Below are positions 18,438-27,436 of a DNA stretch of 64,000 bases, piece by piece. Position 1 is the stretch's first letter, and each line of letters starts with the position of its first letter. The translations under genes and the position numbers were made by a program. The notes beneath the pieces are model-generated. The model did not search any database. It was not told the DNA's origin and worked only from the letters and a program-made list of their open reading frames with translations. Origin of the DNA: Bacillus sp. ISL-18 (GTDB taxonomy: Bacteria; Bacillota; Bacilli; Bacillales; Cytobacillaceae); contig NZ_JAGGQG010000005.1 in assembly GCF_018613415.1 (NCBI RefSeq), positions 87,268 through 151,267 on the forward strand, in the 5' to 3' direction.

Positions 18438-18734
18438 GAATTGTCCCCTTTTTGTAAATATCTGTAGAAATACCAATACTATTATACTACTAAAATACTT
18501 CAAAAAACGAATAAATTTATATAATTTAAAAAGGATTCCAAGCTAAAGCTGAAACCCTTTAATCTTAACTCCAACAAATTTATATTCCCCATATGATAAT
18601 CCTAATATTATTAACCTAGTTATGCTAAAACTCCTTATTCCATTAAAGGGTGCTTATATATAGTATCCGTTTCAAATCATTGATATGGTACACCTTTTAT
18701 CATTGTTTACATGTAACCATAGAAAAGCGTTTAA

Positions 18735-18843
18735 GGACTTGACTTGGAGCCTCTGTGGGCATGATTGGTCTTGAAAGGCTGAAGCCGTTGTTTCATCTGG
18801 CAAACGAGCCTATCATACATACCCACCCCTTCAAGTAAAGTCC
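18735..18843. repeat. Bounded inverted-repeat element, IS- or RNA-like
   Basis: A 15-base arm GGACTTGACTTGGAG at 18735-18749 pairs, with two mismatches, with CTTCAAGTAAAGTCC at 18829-18843, and GTGGG/CCCAC extends it. The interior has no open frame. It may be a miniature element or a structured RNA left by an IS. It stands between the nuclease and DUF3231 genes. Confidence 0.4.
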
Positions 18844-18892
18844 TATCGTTGTTTACGTTGAGAACTATAATTACTTACTCAATATAATAAGT

Positions 18893-18960
18893 AAACAAAG
18901 TTAGAAAATAGGCTGTTTTTGTTTCGTTATTTACGATGAATACGGTCAAAAATCATACTA
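18893..18960 (+). repeat. 68-base repeat, second copy inverted at 56955-57022
   Basis: AAACAAAGTTAGAAAATAGG ... AAAAATCATACTA is found at both places with a single mismatch. In the other copy an IS66 end begins at the very next base, so that IS inserted at the boundary of this repeat. Confidence 0.75.
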
Positions 18961-18964
18961 CATA

Positions 18965-19060
18965 TAACTGCCCGTTACTTGGATAAGGAAAATGCCTTGC
19001 TCCCTTATTGAAGCAAGGCACCCAGAAAGTTTAAGTGTAACATTTCACAATCTCGTTATT
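18965..19060 (-). repeat. Cassette-type intergenic repeat after DUF3231 gene
   Basis: Minus strand: GATTGTGAAATGTTACACTT, then a GGGTGC box, hairpin GCCTTGC/GCAAGGC, CCTTATCCAAGTAACGGGCA. It follows the gene at 19171-20148. Confidence 0.65.
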
Positions 19061-19170
19061 GAATTAATAAAGGCGACCTTCATCCTTCAATCAGTATATT
19101 GGCAGCCTTGATTTTCATCTAATCACCGATAGATTAAGATTGATATGTGCACTATTATATTGTTTCAGGC

Positions 19171-20148
19171 TCATTTTTCTTTCGCCATAGGTAATTGATC
19201 AAGGAAATTGTTTTTAATCATAAGGTTAGCTGCGTCTTCTCCATAAACAAGGGTTTCTGACATAAAACGCATGAAATGAACTCCTATATCTTTTCTCATA
19301 ACACTAGAGAGTGCAGCACCATAACGTGCTGCAGCTTGTGAAGTTAATGCTGAATGCTTATAATGGATCAGTCTATCGGAAAAAGGTGAAGTAACCGTTT
19401 CTAAAATTTCACTGTCCCATGAAGGAAGATTAGGCAAGCCATTTTGGGAAAGAATTGATTGGAATTCATTCAGATGCTTTTGGAAGATTTCAACCCCTTC
19501 TTGATAATGTTTTTTCAAATCAGAGGACTTTGTTACCTGTGCAGCTCCTCTAATAAATTCCTTGTGAATTTCAGTTGCTCGAAAATTATAAACAATTTGC
19601 CCAATTTCTTGAGCATTTATTGGTCTTTTACTCGTAAACCATCCACCCAAATACTCTTGTGAATTTACCTTTTCAATCGTGTTTGGCGTTGGAATATGTA
19701 TCTCAGGCAAAACGAATCTTTTGTTTACCATAATATCCATACAACGATTAAGTATTTCTGAGGCGTTTTGAATGCATTTCTGATAAAAACGACGAATGTC
19801 AGGACGAGTCGAAGTATTTAATGATAGAGAAAACACAGTAGTTGCTGCCTGAGCTAAACTATATTTTAAAAGTAAAACATAATTATCGGTAAAAAGGGGC
19901 TCTCCATTTACATTTACATCTTTTTCATCAAACGGCTGAGGAAGAGGTTCACCTGCTTCAATCAAGAAAGATTTAGACTGTTCCGCTTCCTCCGTTGCAA
20001 ACTTTTCAGCAAGTTGAAGCATTTTATAGATGTCCTTATCCTTAGTTGTTGCGATAAAATGACGGGAAACCCATATTCCCATCGTATCTGATACATAGGA
20101 TTGCCAAAGATTAGAAATCTCCGCTGGTTCCAATTTGCTTCTTTCCAC
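19171..20148 (-). CDS. DUF3231 family protein
   Basis: 325 aa, two tandem helical halves (about 1-165 and 175-325), each with the DUF3231 pattern: an early LW.SY.., a middle acidic-aromatic helix and a late FSDRLIHYKHSAL. DUF3231 is a ferritin-like four-helix family related to the spore coat protein CotF and common in Bacillus. The biochemical role is unknown. Start ATG 20148 follows AAGGAAG. A second family member is at 62085-63086. The gene is apparently monocistronic and is followed by a cassette-type repeat. Confidence 0.8.
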   Translation of the reverse strand: MERSKLEPAEISNLWQSYVSDTMGIWVSRHFIATTKDKDIYKMLQLAEKFATEEAEQSKSFLIEAGEPLPQPFDEKDVNVNGEPLFTDNYVLLLKYSLAQAATTVFSLSLNTSTRPDIRRFYQKCIQNASEILNRCMDIMVNKRFVLPEIHIPTPNTIEKVNSQEYLGGWFTSKRPINAQEIGQIVYNFRATEIHKEFIRGAAQVTKSSDLKKHYQEGVEIFQKHLNEFQSILSQNGLPNLPSWDSEILETVTSPFSDRLIHYKHSALTSQAAARYGAALSSVMRKDIGVHFMRFMSETLVYGEDAANLMIKNNFLDQLPMAKEK

Positions 20149-20269
20149 AGTGATAACTTCCTTTTTAATAATTTTCTTCCTTAATTTTTACTATGTATTA
20201 TTACCTATATTTTTTAATTTATGGATTTTAATAATATATGGGATAACTTTACAAATTTTAACTTTATTT

Positions 20270-20395
20270 AGCTAAACTGCTAGTTACTTTAAGTGTGACT
20301 TTTCACAAACAATCTTTAATCAGTATATCTGCTGTTGTGTTTCCTCAACAATCTGGCCCGTTTGTTTAACTAGCCTTAAGGCTAGTTTTATTCTT
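20270..20395. repeat. Cassette-type repeat and hairpin
   Basis: Reads GCTAAACTGCTAGTTACTTT, then AAGTGTGACTTTTCACAAAC, CTGGCCCGTTTGTTTAACTA and an AACTAGCCTTAAGGCTAGTT palindrome with T-rich tail. It is the reversed form of the boxes in the cargo array. It lies between DUF3231 and the ardC leader. Confidence 0.55.
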
Positions 20396-20439
20396 TAGAA
20401 ATAACTATAAAAAAGCTTTGGTTATTAATCTAAAAAAAT

Positions 20440-21010
20440 TGCTTTGCCCGGCAGCACTACAGACTGATCAGAAAGCAAAGAACGCTTTCTGTCATTCTGT
20501 ACGTGTCGCTTCGGCATTAAATGGCCCGATAACCACGGAATGTAAAGCAAGGAAAAAAACGCCTTTCTTAACATTCCGTAGGTTACTGTTCCATTTACGG
20601 CTGACGCCGCCATACCGAACGAGCCGAAAATCTTTAAAAGATGAAAAGACAAAACCTTAAAAACAATGGAAAGCAGTCTTATGGCTGCTTTTTATTATGT
20701 ATTTTTCCCTTTTGCCTTCCGAGCGTAAAACAGCGCAAGCCGACTAACCTTCCAGCCGGTAGGTACCCGAACCTTTCCGGCTGGAAACTAAGACGGCTAG
20801 GGAGCCAATCAAGGGGCAAAAAACTTTTTTGCTTAAGAACGCTAAACGCAACAGCAAAAAACTTTTTGTGCTGATCCCTTGACCGGTCCCTATGCGTGTT
20901 TTTCGTTCTCCTTGCAAAAGGGGAAAAATACTCCCCTTTAGGGGACTTCCTCGCTTCGCAAGGCAAAAAGAAAAAATGAAAATCCTTAAAAGAAAAATCA
21001 AAGGAGGAAA
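20440..21010 (+). promoter_or_regulatory. Hairpin-rich leader upstream of ardC
   Basis: About 570 bases of consecutive inverted repeats: CAGAAAGC/GCTTTCTG, ACGGAATGT/ACATTCCGT, TTCCAGCCGG/CCGGCTGGAA and AAGCAG/CTGCTT followed by T. Overlapping open frames on both strands are artefacts of these stems. The style is the same as before radC (11280-11960). In conjugative plasmids such folded single-strand leaders can act as promoters for early antirestriction genes; here that is inference. Confidence 0.4.
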
Positions 21011-21015
21011 AACAA

Positions 21016-21676
21016 GTGACAAATAGTGTTTATGAACTCGTAACCAACAAAATTATTGAGAAACTGGAACAGGGAACTGTGCCTTGGATGGCGCCATGGA
21101 CCAATTCAAATGCGGTTAACTGGAAAACACAAAAACCATACCGGGGAATCAATATTTTCCTAGTGGAGCCGGGGGAATATGCTTCAAAAAAGCAGATTTT
21201 AGAAGCGGGTGGACGAATTAAAAAAGAAGAACTAAAAAATTCCCATATCATTGTCTATTGGCTTTGGAAAGAGACTGAGGACGAAGAAACAAAGGAAAAA
21301 AAGACTTTTGCCAAGCCTTTCTATTACCGAGTTTGGGAGATAAATAGACAGTGTAACGGCTTAGAAAGTAAAAGAAGGGTTGAAACTTTTGACCATAACC
21401 CTATCGAAAAAGCCGAGGGGATTTATAAAGGATATATCAACGCACCAGACTACACGTTTAATTCGGGTAAGGCAGTCTATTACCCGACATGGGATAAAAT
21501 TAATTGTCCCCCTATCAAAGATTTTAAGGTTCCGGAGGAATATTATTGCACCCTTTTTCATGAAATGGTCCATTCGACTGGACTTCAAAACCGTTTAGCT
21601 CGTCCAGGCATCACGACACAAGGCGTTGCATTCGGGGATGAGGTTTACTCCAAAGAAGAGTTAGTCGCTGAAATGG
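21016..21676 (+). pseudogene. ardC: ardC antirestriction gene, 5' part (interrupted)
   Basis: Encodes the ArdC N-terminal ssDNA-binding domain (about 1-130, starting TNSVYELVTNKIIEKLEQG) and the first part of the zincin domain with HEMVHSTG at about 183-190 and EELVAEM at about 214-220, where the third zinc ligand is expected. Reading then runs into the Tn554-like element and stops after 21 foreign codons at 21741. The remainder lies at 32963-33154. Start GTG 21016 has AAGGAGG eight bases upstream. ArdC protects incoming plasmid DNA from restriction. The gene is broken in this molecule but would be restored by exact excision. Confidence 0.9.
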
Positions 21677-21693
21677 TTAAACAGACTATATTT

Positions 21694-21739
21694 AAAAGAG
21701 GATACTATGTCCAATTTGATGGCATATATCCTCTTTTTT
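21694..21739 (+). terminator. Left-end hairpin of Tn554-like copy 2
   Basis: AAAAGAGGATA pairs with TATCCTCTTTTTT. Same block as 12456-12499. Confidence 0.6.
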
Positions 21740-21804
21740 AATACATATTGGAATCTATAACCAGATGTTGAAAGGATAGTCTAATATGTATATAAAGATT
21801 AAGG

Positions 21805-21898
21805 AACATATGCTTTTTAGTTGGAGGACGTAGCCCACAGCGGGAGGCGTAGTGAGGTCGTAAGACCGAGTGTAAAAAGGGTTTAGGGGGTGAAGGAT
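21805..21898 (+). ncRNA. Conserved leader before tnpA, copy 2
   Basis: Shares GGACGTAGCCCACAGCGGGA, GGCGTAGT and the AGGTC-gtaa-GACC stem with 12565-12658; the loop differs while the stem is kept. No open frame. Function unknown. Confidence 0.45.
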
Positions 21899-21900
21899 CT

Positions 21901-23019
21901 ATGCGTGTACAAGAAGTAATCCTAGAGGAAGGAAAGAGATACATATTAGTAGATAGGGAGGGCATTCCTGTAATTCCTGTCGTCAAGTACCTCAAATATT
22001 TGGATGTGACAGGGAAAAGCAGCAACACCCAGAAGACTTACTGCTATGCGCTAAAGCAGTATTTCCTTTATTTACAGGAGAAAGAGAAAGATTACAAGCA
22101 TATAAGATTAGAAGACTTGGCGGAGTTTGTGGGATGGTTACGGAATCCCTATGAGAGCACGAAGGTGACGTCTCTTCGACCTGTACAGGCAAAGAAAACA
22201 GAGAGGACAGTGAACCTTACGGTTACAGTGGTAACAAACTTCTATGATTACTTATATCGTAATGAAGAGCTGCCACATGACATGGGTGAGAAGTTGATGC
22301 GACAAATCTTTACAGGAGGAAAAACACGATATAAGGGTTTCTTGCATCACGTCAATAAAGGCAAACCGTCCGTACGGAATGTGCTGAAGGTAAAAGAACC
22401 TCGCAAGAGGATTCAAACACTCACAAAGGAACAGGTACTACAAGTGATTGCAGCGACAACCAACATACGGGACACCTTCCTGATTCAACTCCTATTTGAG
22501 ACAGGATTGCGGATTGGAGAGGCTCTCTCCTTGTTCATGGAGGATTTCAAATTCGACCATGGAAAAGGGCATCGTATCCGCCTGACGGACCGCGGGGAAT
22601 TGGAGAACGGCGCGAAGCTCAAAACAGGTGAACGAGAGATATTTGTGTCGCAAGCGTTGATGGATATATACGATGATTACCTGTACGAAGTGATTGATGA
22701 ACTGGACATTGATACCAACTTCGTGTTTGTGAAGCTGAGTGGAAAGAATATGGGTAAGCCCATGACATACAGTGATGTCGAGGCTCTTTTCAAACGGTTG
22801 CGGCAGAAAACAGGGATTGATGTTCACCCACATCTGTTCCGTCACACACATGCGACGATGTACTATCAGGAGACAAAGGATATCAAACAGGTGCAAGAGC
22901 GTCTGGGACATTCCCAAATCCAAACGACCATGAACCTGTACCTTCATCTTTCAGAAGAAGACATCCGTAAGGATTGGGAAAAGGCACAGGGCGCATTTGA
23001 GATGCAGAAAAAACACTGA
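21901..23019 (+). CDS. tnpA: Tn554-family tyrosine recombinase TnpA (copy 2)
   Basis: 372-aa homologue of the recombinase at 12664, mostly identical. Catalytic Arg lies in GLRIGEAL, then HLFRHTHA, LGHSQ and the Tyr of MNLYLH. Copy 1 has GGRIGEAL where this one has GLRIGEAL; most recombinases have G-L/M/V-R, so this copy looks closer to consensus. It precedes tnpB with a 13-base gap. The conserved leader 21805-21898 is directly upstream. Confidence 0.9.
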   Translation: MRVQEVILEEGKRYILVDREGIPVIPVVKYLKYLDVTGKSSNTQKTYCYALKQYFLYLQEKEKDYKHIRLEDLAEFVGWLRNPYESTKVTSLRPVQAKKTERTVNLTVTVVTNFYDYLYRNEELPHDMGEKLMRQIFTGGKTRYKGFLHHVNKGKPSVRNVLKVKEPRKRIQTLTKEQVLQVIAATTNIRDTFLIQLLFETGLRIGEALSLFMEDFKFDHGKGHRIRLTDRGELENGAKLKTGEREIFVSQALMDIYDDYLYEVIDELDIDTNFVFVKLSGKNMGKPMTYSDVEALFKRLRQKTGIDVHPHLFRHTHATMYYQETKDIKQVQERLGHSQIQTTMNLYLHLSEEDIRKDWEKAQGAFEMQKKH

Positions 23020-23032
23020 AAGGCGGGAGAAA

Positions 23033-25147
23033 ATGAAACAGAAACAACAAACAAATACAGGGGAATTAGGGTTTCATGAACGATTGCAGCAAGAGCTATC
23101 AATCTATCCTATGAAAACAATTCAAAGTGATGGTTCTGTTACCATTCATCATGTGAAGGACCCTTATTTCTTAATTAATGATGTTTGGAATATAGCTTTT
23201 TTGGAAAACATTCCACAATTTAAGAAAATGGTTGAGGACTTTAATGTCAAAAAAAACACAAAAAGGAATGTGCATTTTGAATTTAACAGTCCTAACGTCA
23301 ACCTAGAAGCGAAATATGTCTTTTATCAAAATCTATTTAACGACAAATGGACGTTGACTACCCTTTTTATATCTCATTCACGGTACCTGAGAAAATTGGC
23401 AATATTTTTGAAAGAAAAATATCCTTCTCTTCACTCTATCCTTGATTTAGACATAGAGAAAACAGAACGAGAATGGTTGTTTTGGTTAGAACAGCAGGGG
23501 ATTTCAACACAAAAAAAAATCAAAAACGTTTGGACGTATGGCAAATACACGCCTATAATCTACATTTTGCGTACAATCTATTCCAATTTATTTGCATTGA
23601 CTGATACACGGGAAGAATTGGACAAAGACCGATGGGATGTAAGAATACTGCATGATAAGTATGGGATTAATTATGTGAAGAGCTCTACTAATCATTACAT
23701 TGATTTTACCAAAATTGAACAAGTTAATATGCGCCAACATGTCAAAAGATATATTAGTTTACGCTTACTTGGAAAGAACAATTTCTCTTGGTCAAGGGCT
23801 ACACACTACTTAAAAGCCCTACCTAATTTTTTTTTAATCCTGTTTTCGTTAGAGCCGACATGGACTGACTTAAAAGAGTTGAAACGTTATCATATAGAAC
23901 AATATATCAAATGGTTGAATAAGCACGCGAAAGAGATTTCAATAAAAAATGCACACCCTGAGTATTATATATTACAAACTCTTAGTGTTATTAGAAAATT
24001 TCTTGATGATATACAGCGGTATGAGTATGATATTGCCCCTGAAACTGATATAAGATTATTATTTTTTCCAGAAGACAGGCCAAAGCTAAGGAAGAAGACA
24101 TTGGACCAAATTGACTATGTTCCTGATTTTGTGTTAGAACAACTCTTCAAGCATATAAACGATTTACATAAAGAAGTCATTCCAGTTATATGGATAGCTT
24201 TTAAAACAGGTCTACGAATTTCGGATGTATTAGGCTTAACCTTTGATTGTTTAGAGCGACTAAACAGTAAATATTCTATAGTTACAGATATTGAGAAGAC
24301 CTATGTACAAGGACATCGAATACCAATTGACGATGAGCTAGCAAACATTCTCGCAGTTCTCATTGAGGAGTCCAAGGAAAACAGTAACAAAGACAATAAT
24401 CCAGAGGAATTCATTTTTGTACGTTATCGTGGCTCTAGGAAGGGGAAACCTTATACCCAATATTGGGTTCGACTAGAATTAAATAAATTAGCTTACAAGA
24501 AAAACATTGTAGATGAGAACGGGAACTTATTTCATTTTACGAATCATCAATTTCGCCATACCTACGCAGTAAAAATGTTGAACGGCGGTGCAGACATTCT
24601 AACAGTGCAAGAGTTATTAGCCCATGCTTCCCCCGAAATGACCTTACGGTATGCCAAATTGTTAGATGATACAAAGCGTAAGGCATTTGAATCTGTCATC
24701 AATCAGGGTGTATTCAGTTTCGACTTGAACGGTGAAGTACAAGAAATTAAAGCAGGTGAAGACATCCCGCAAGACATCCTTCAAGCTCTCTGGCAGGATC
24801 ATAAATTGAATGCGATGGACAACCCATACGGGACGTGTCATTCAAGGTTGAAAGGGAATTGCCCTCATATGGAAGCCCCACCTTGCCTCACGTGCAATGG
24901 AGGAAGCCCGTGCAAAGACTTGGCAATCGGCTTTTCAGAATTGGATGTAGAGAAATACGAAATGCACGTAAAAACAACGTCCAGAGCCGTGGAGGTCGCA
25001 AAACAGCATGGCCGTGATGACATGGCAGAAAGGCACGAACGGAACTTACAGCGATACCAAGGTATATTGGACAATATCCGTGAGGGGCATGTCGTCTTCG
25101 GTAGACAAGATCGCATGAAGAGAAAGCAAGGTGTAAAAAATGGCTGA
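23033..25147 (+). CDS. tnpB: Tn554-family recombinase TnpB (copy 2)
   Basis: 704 aa starting MKQKQQTNT at ATG 23033, chosen for the GGCGGGAG site just upstream; an in-frame upstream ATG at 22997 lies inside tnpA. Catalytic motifs TGLRISD, HQFRHTYA, LLAHASPEM and Tyr in MTLRYA are intact. The Cys/His cluster near the C-terminus (CPHMEAPPCLTCNGGSPC) is conserved with copy 1, while the N-terminal 400 residues have diverged more. This suggests the catalytic half is under stronger constraint or was exchanged between copies. Confidence 0.9.
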   Translation: MKQKQQTNTGELGFHERLQQELSIYPMKTIQSDGSVTIHHVKDPYFLINDVWNIAFLENIPQFKKMVEDFNVKKNTKRNVHFEFNSPNVNLEAKYVFYQNLFNDKWTLTTLFISHSRYLRKLAIFLKEKYPSLHSILDLDIEKTEREWLFWLEQQGISTQKKIKNVWTYGKYTPIIYILRTIYSNLFALTDTREELDKDRWDVRILHDKYGINYVKSSTNHYIDFTKIEQVNMRQHVKRYISLRLLGKNNFSWSRATHYLKALPNFFLILFSLEPTWTDLKELKRYHIEQYIKWLNKHAKEISIKNAHPEYYILQTLSVIRKFLDDIQRYEYDIAPETDIRLLFFPEDRPKLRKKTLDQIDYVPDFVLEQLFKHINDLHKEVIPVIWIAFKTGLRISDVLGLTFDCLERLNSKYSIVTDIEKTYVQGHRIPIDDELANILAVLIEESKENSNKDNNPEEFIFVRYRGSRKGKPYTQYWVRLELNKLAYKKNIVDENGNLFHFTNHQFRHTYAVKMLNGGADILTVQELLAHASPEMTLRYAKLLDDTKRKAFESVINQGVFSFDLNGEVQEIKAGEDIPQDILQALWQDHKLNAMDNPYGTCHSRLKGNCPHMEAPPCLTCNGGSPCKDLAIGFSELDVEKYEMHVKTTSRAVEVAKQHGRDDMAERHERNLQRYQGILDNIREGHVVFGRQDRMKRKQGVKNG

Positions 25148-25520
25148 TTATGACCGCAGAGAACAGTTAAAAAAGATTCATGCCTCACGGAAGTCTGCCA
25201 CCTATCAAAAGGTCGATGAGGCCATTCAACGGCTCGTACGAGCTAACGTGAACATCAATTTCAACAGCGTAGCAAGTGAGGCGGGCGTAGCGAAAGCTAC
25301 GCTATACAACAACCTTGAGTTGCGTGATCGGATTGAATCCTTGCGACAACAACAAGCGAAAGCACTTACATCGAAGCAAATCAAACGAGAGATGGATGAC
25401 AATAATAAAGATGCCCTGATTGCTTCTTTACAGCGTCGCATTAAGAAGCTAGATGGTGAAAACAAAGAACTAAGAGAACAATTGAAAGTGGCTTACGCAG
25501 AAGTATATAAAAAAATCTGA
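25140..25520 (+). CDS. tnpC: Tn554-family accessory protein TnpC (copy 2)
   Basis: 126 aa, same length and layout as the copy at 15895: helix-turn-helix region (FNSVASEAGVAKATLYNN), then coiled coil ending EQLKVAYAEVYKKI. Overlaps tnpB by 8 bases. It is followed at 25575 by the first cassette-type repeat, so cargo begins right after it. Confidence 0.88.
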   Translation: MADYDRREQLKKIHASRKSATYQKVDEAIQRLVRANVNINFNSVASEAGVAKATLYNNLELRDRIESLRQQQAKALTSKQIKREMDDNNKDALIASLQRRIKKLDGENKELREQLKVAYAEVYKKI

Positions 25521-25574
25521 GGGAACACCGTTCCCTTCTTTCTTCAACGAAAGGGCCAGATTCTTTAGTAACGC

Positions 25575-25630
25575 TAATGGATCTTGTGAAGAAGTACACT
25601 TAAACTAAAGCAGCAGGTTACTTCAAGAAG
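25575..25630 (+). repeat. Cassette-type repeat between tnpC and the first cargo gene
   Basis: TCTTGTGAAGAAGTACACTT, then AACTAAAGCAGCAGGTTAC and TTCAAGAAGG. It has the box order of the other copies in a shortened form. Confidence 0.6.
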
Positions 25631-25680
25631 GAAATTGAATATTTAAATTATAATACTACTATCTTTACTGAGGTGATGAT

Positions 25681-26091
25681 ATGAGATTTACTTATTATCG
25701 AAATCTTAATAAAAACGAAAAGTATGTGACAACTAAAAAACAAGTTAAATCTTATCTCTCTAATGATGAAAATATAACTGTTGTATTTGGTTTAAGAAGA
25801 GTATTTGAACTTGATAGCAGATGCTCAAATGTGCTTAATATTAAAGGAATAGTTGTTGCTTCTGCTTATTGTAACAGAGATAAAACAATAGGTGTTTCGT
25901 TCTTTCCAATACCTCAAAACATCTATGATGAAAAAGCGTACGAAGAATTCAATAACGCAATTTTACCTCAAATAAAAAAATGGATCGAAGAACAAGTAGC
26001 AAAACCAGAAACAGCAATCTTAGGAGTTGAAAAATTAATAATCGAATGGAGTGAAAAGAATCATTTGTTTCATAGTGTGAGGTTTCTATAA
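25681..26091 (+). CDS. Hypothetical protein, cargo gene 1
   Basis: 136 aa, starts MRFTYYRNLN with GAGGTGA upstream of ATG 25681. Predicted mixed alpha/beta, no membrane segment or signal peptide. A central beta-rich part (ITVVFGLRRVFEL, GIVVASAYC) is followed by a long helix and a terminal LIIEWSEKNHLF. I do not recognise the family. It stands alone between two cassette-type repeats, so it appears to be its own transcription unit. Confidence 0.65.
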   Translation: MRFTYYRNLNKNEKYVTTKKQVKSYLSNDENITVVFGLRRVFELDSRCSNVLNIKGIVVASAYCNRDKTIGVSFFPIPQNIYDEKAYEEFNNAILPQIKKWIEEQVAKPETAILGVEKLIIEWSEKNHLFHSVRFL

Positions 26092-26111
26092 TAACCCTCA
26101 AAAGTTATGCG

Positions 26112-26200
26112 GAAACGGTAGCTTCTTGAACTAACTGGTGCGATACTTAAACATGGGTATCGCTTTTCTTATTGAAGTAACTGGCAGTTTAGTTTAACAA
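26112..26200 (+). repeat. Cassette-type repeat, unit 1
   Basis: CTTCTTGAACTAACTGGTGC, hairpin GCGATAC/GTATCGC, then TTCTTATTGAAGTAACTGGC and AGTTTAGTTTAACAAGAA. The outer boxes are near-reverse complements, so the whole unit can fold into one long imperfect hairpin. Confidence 0.75.
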
Positions 26201-26251
26201 GAACAACTGATAAAATAACAATAAATTAGTATAAAAAGGTGTTGCTTATAT

Positions 26252-26722
26252 TTGGAACAAGTTAGAATATATAGAATTTCCCTACTACCAATATTAGGTT
26301 TTATATGCTTTGGATTATTATGGTGTCTCTTGTTCATTTTGGCTTTAAAAGAAGGGATTTCTTTCGCTTATATGATTTCATTAATTTTTCCATTTACTTT
26401 TATTGGCTATGGTATTTACCTTTGGAGGAAACGTAAAGAGGGTAAGGGATTTTATTGGGATGATGAAGGAATTGTAATTGATTTGAAGGGTAATAGGGTT
26501 TATTGGAAAGAAATAGAAAGCATTAAATATTCTAAAGGTAGGTCTGGAACCTCCACAGTTATTTATCCACATTATACAAATCACGAAAAGATAAGAATTC
26601 GTCGTAATAAATGGATGCCAACAACTGCCTATTCAATTGCTTGGATATTAATAGAAAGTCCAAATGAGTTTCACGAAAACTTAATACAAACCTGGGAAGA
26701 AAAAAGCAATTTGAAAAAATGA
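26252..26722 (+). CDS. Membrane protein with PH-like C-terminal domain
   Basis: 156 aa from TTG 26252, preceded by AAAGGTG. Two hydrophobic segments (about 10-32 and 36-54) are followed by a soluble beta-rich domain (GFYWDDEGIVIDLKGNRVYW, WKEIESIKYSKG) with the strand pattern of bacterial PH-like domains found next to paired transmembrane helices. Function unknown. No cassette repeat separates it from the next gene at 26805, which makes these two the exception in the array. Confidence 0.6.
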   Translation: MEQVRIYRISLLPILGFICFGLLWCLLFILALKEGISFAYMISLIFPFTFIGYGIYLWRKRKEGKGFYWDDEGIVIDLKGNRVYWKEIESIKYSKGRSGTSTVIYPHYTNHEKIRIRRNKWMPTTAYSIAWILIESPNEFHENLIQTWEEKSNLKK

Positions 26723-26804
26723 TGTTAAGTTTTTATGGATTCCTAAAAAATTAAAATATAATAGATTTTATAAGACAGAAATGACTTTACTTAGGAGGGG
26801 GAAC

Positions 26805-27275
26805 ATGAAAAAAAGACTTAGAAAAAAATTGTCCAAGGAATGGGAATGGTATGCAGTAAAAGTATTGTATGAATGCAACATCTCAGGAAACCCTTCTCCA
26901 GAAATCATTGATGAAAATTACTCTAATACACACAAGACTTTTGAAGAAAGCATTATTCTTGTTAAAGCATCTTCTTTTGAGAAGGCTTATGTAATAGCTG
27001 AAAAAGAAGCAAAAAAAGCTGAAATTGATTACTTAAATCCATACGAAGAACTGGTTGAATGGAAATTTGTTGAAGCGTTAGATTGCTTTAAAATGTTTGA
27101 TGAAAAACTTCAATCAGGTACAGAATTATATTCTCGATTTTTGCGTGTTCCTAAAGATATATCTAGGGAGAATGTTATTTCTCATTACTATCCAGAAACA
27201 GTTGAAGAAGATGAAGTTGACCAGAATTTCATTTTGAGAAACAAGAATTTTAATGCCAGACCAAACTCTAAATAA
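26805..27275 (+). CDS. DUF4288-like protein
   Basis: 156 aa from ATG 26805, with AGGAGGGGG directly upstream (an in-frame upstream start is less likely). The N-terminus WEWYAVKVLYECNISGNP and the later SFEKAYVIAEKEAKK match my memory of the DUF4288 family, small cytosolic proteins of unknown function often found in mobile or polymorphic-toxin contexts. No catalytic motif visible. Followed by a cassette-type repeat. Confidence 0.6.
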   Translation: MKKRLRKKLSKEWEWYAVKVLYECNISGNPSPEIIDENYSNTHKTFEESIILVKASSFEKAYVIAEKEAKKAEIDYLNPYEELVEWKFVEALDCFKMFDEKLQSGTELYSRFLRVPKDISRENVISHYYPETVEEDEVDQNFILRNKNFNARPNSK

Positions 27276-27289
27276 GCGATTTAGGGTTG

Positions 27290-27402
27290 TGTTACTTCTT
27301 GAACTAACTGGTGTTTGAGTTTAGCAAAGAGTCGTAGCTGCGGCTCTTTTTCTTGTATCACAAACTGGGCAGGTTAGTTGCAGAAGGATAACGGTGAAAG
27401 TA
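27290..27402 (+). repeat. Cassette-type repeat, unit 2
   Basis: TTACTTCTTGAACTAACTGG, hairpin GAGTCGTAGCTGCGGCTC with T-run, then ACTGGGCAGGTTAGTTGC and AGAAGG. It follows the DUF4288-like gene. Confidence 0.75.
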
Positions 27403-27436
27403 GACTTAAAGTGAAACTAACTTGGAGGCAGATTTT

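Noticed and set aside
20418..21022. Overlapping open frames on both strands before ardC
   Set aside because: At least five frames overlap each other in hairpin-rich DNA; none has a good start signal or family resemblance.
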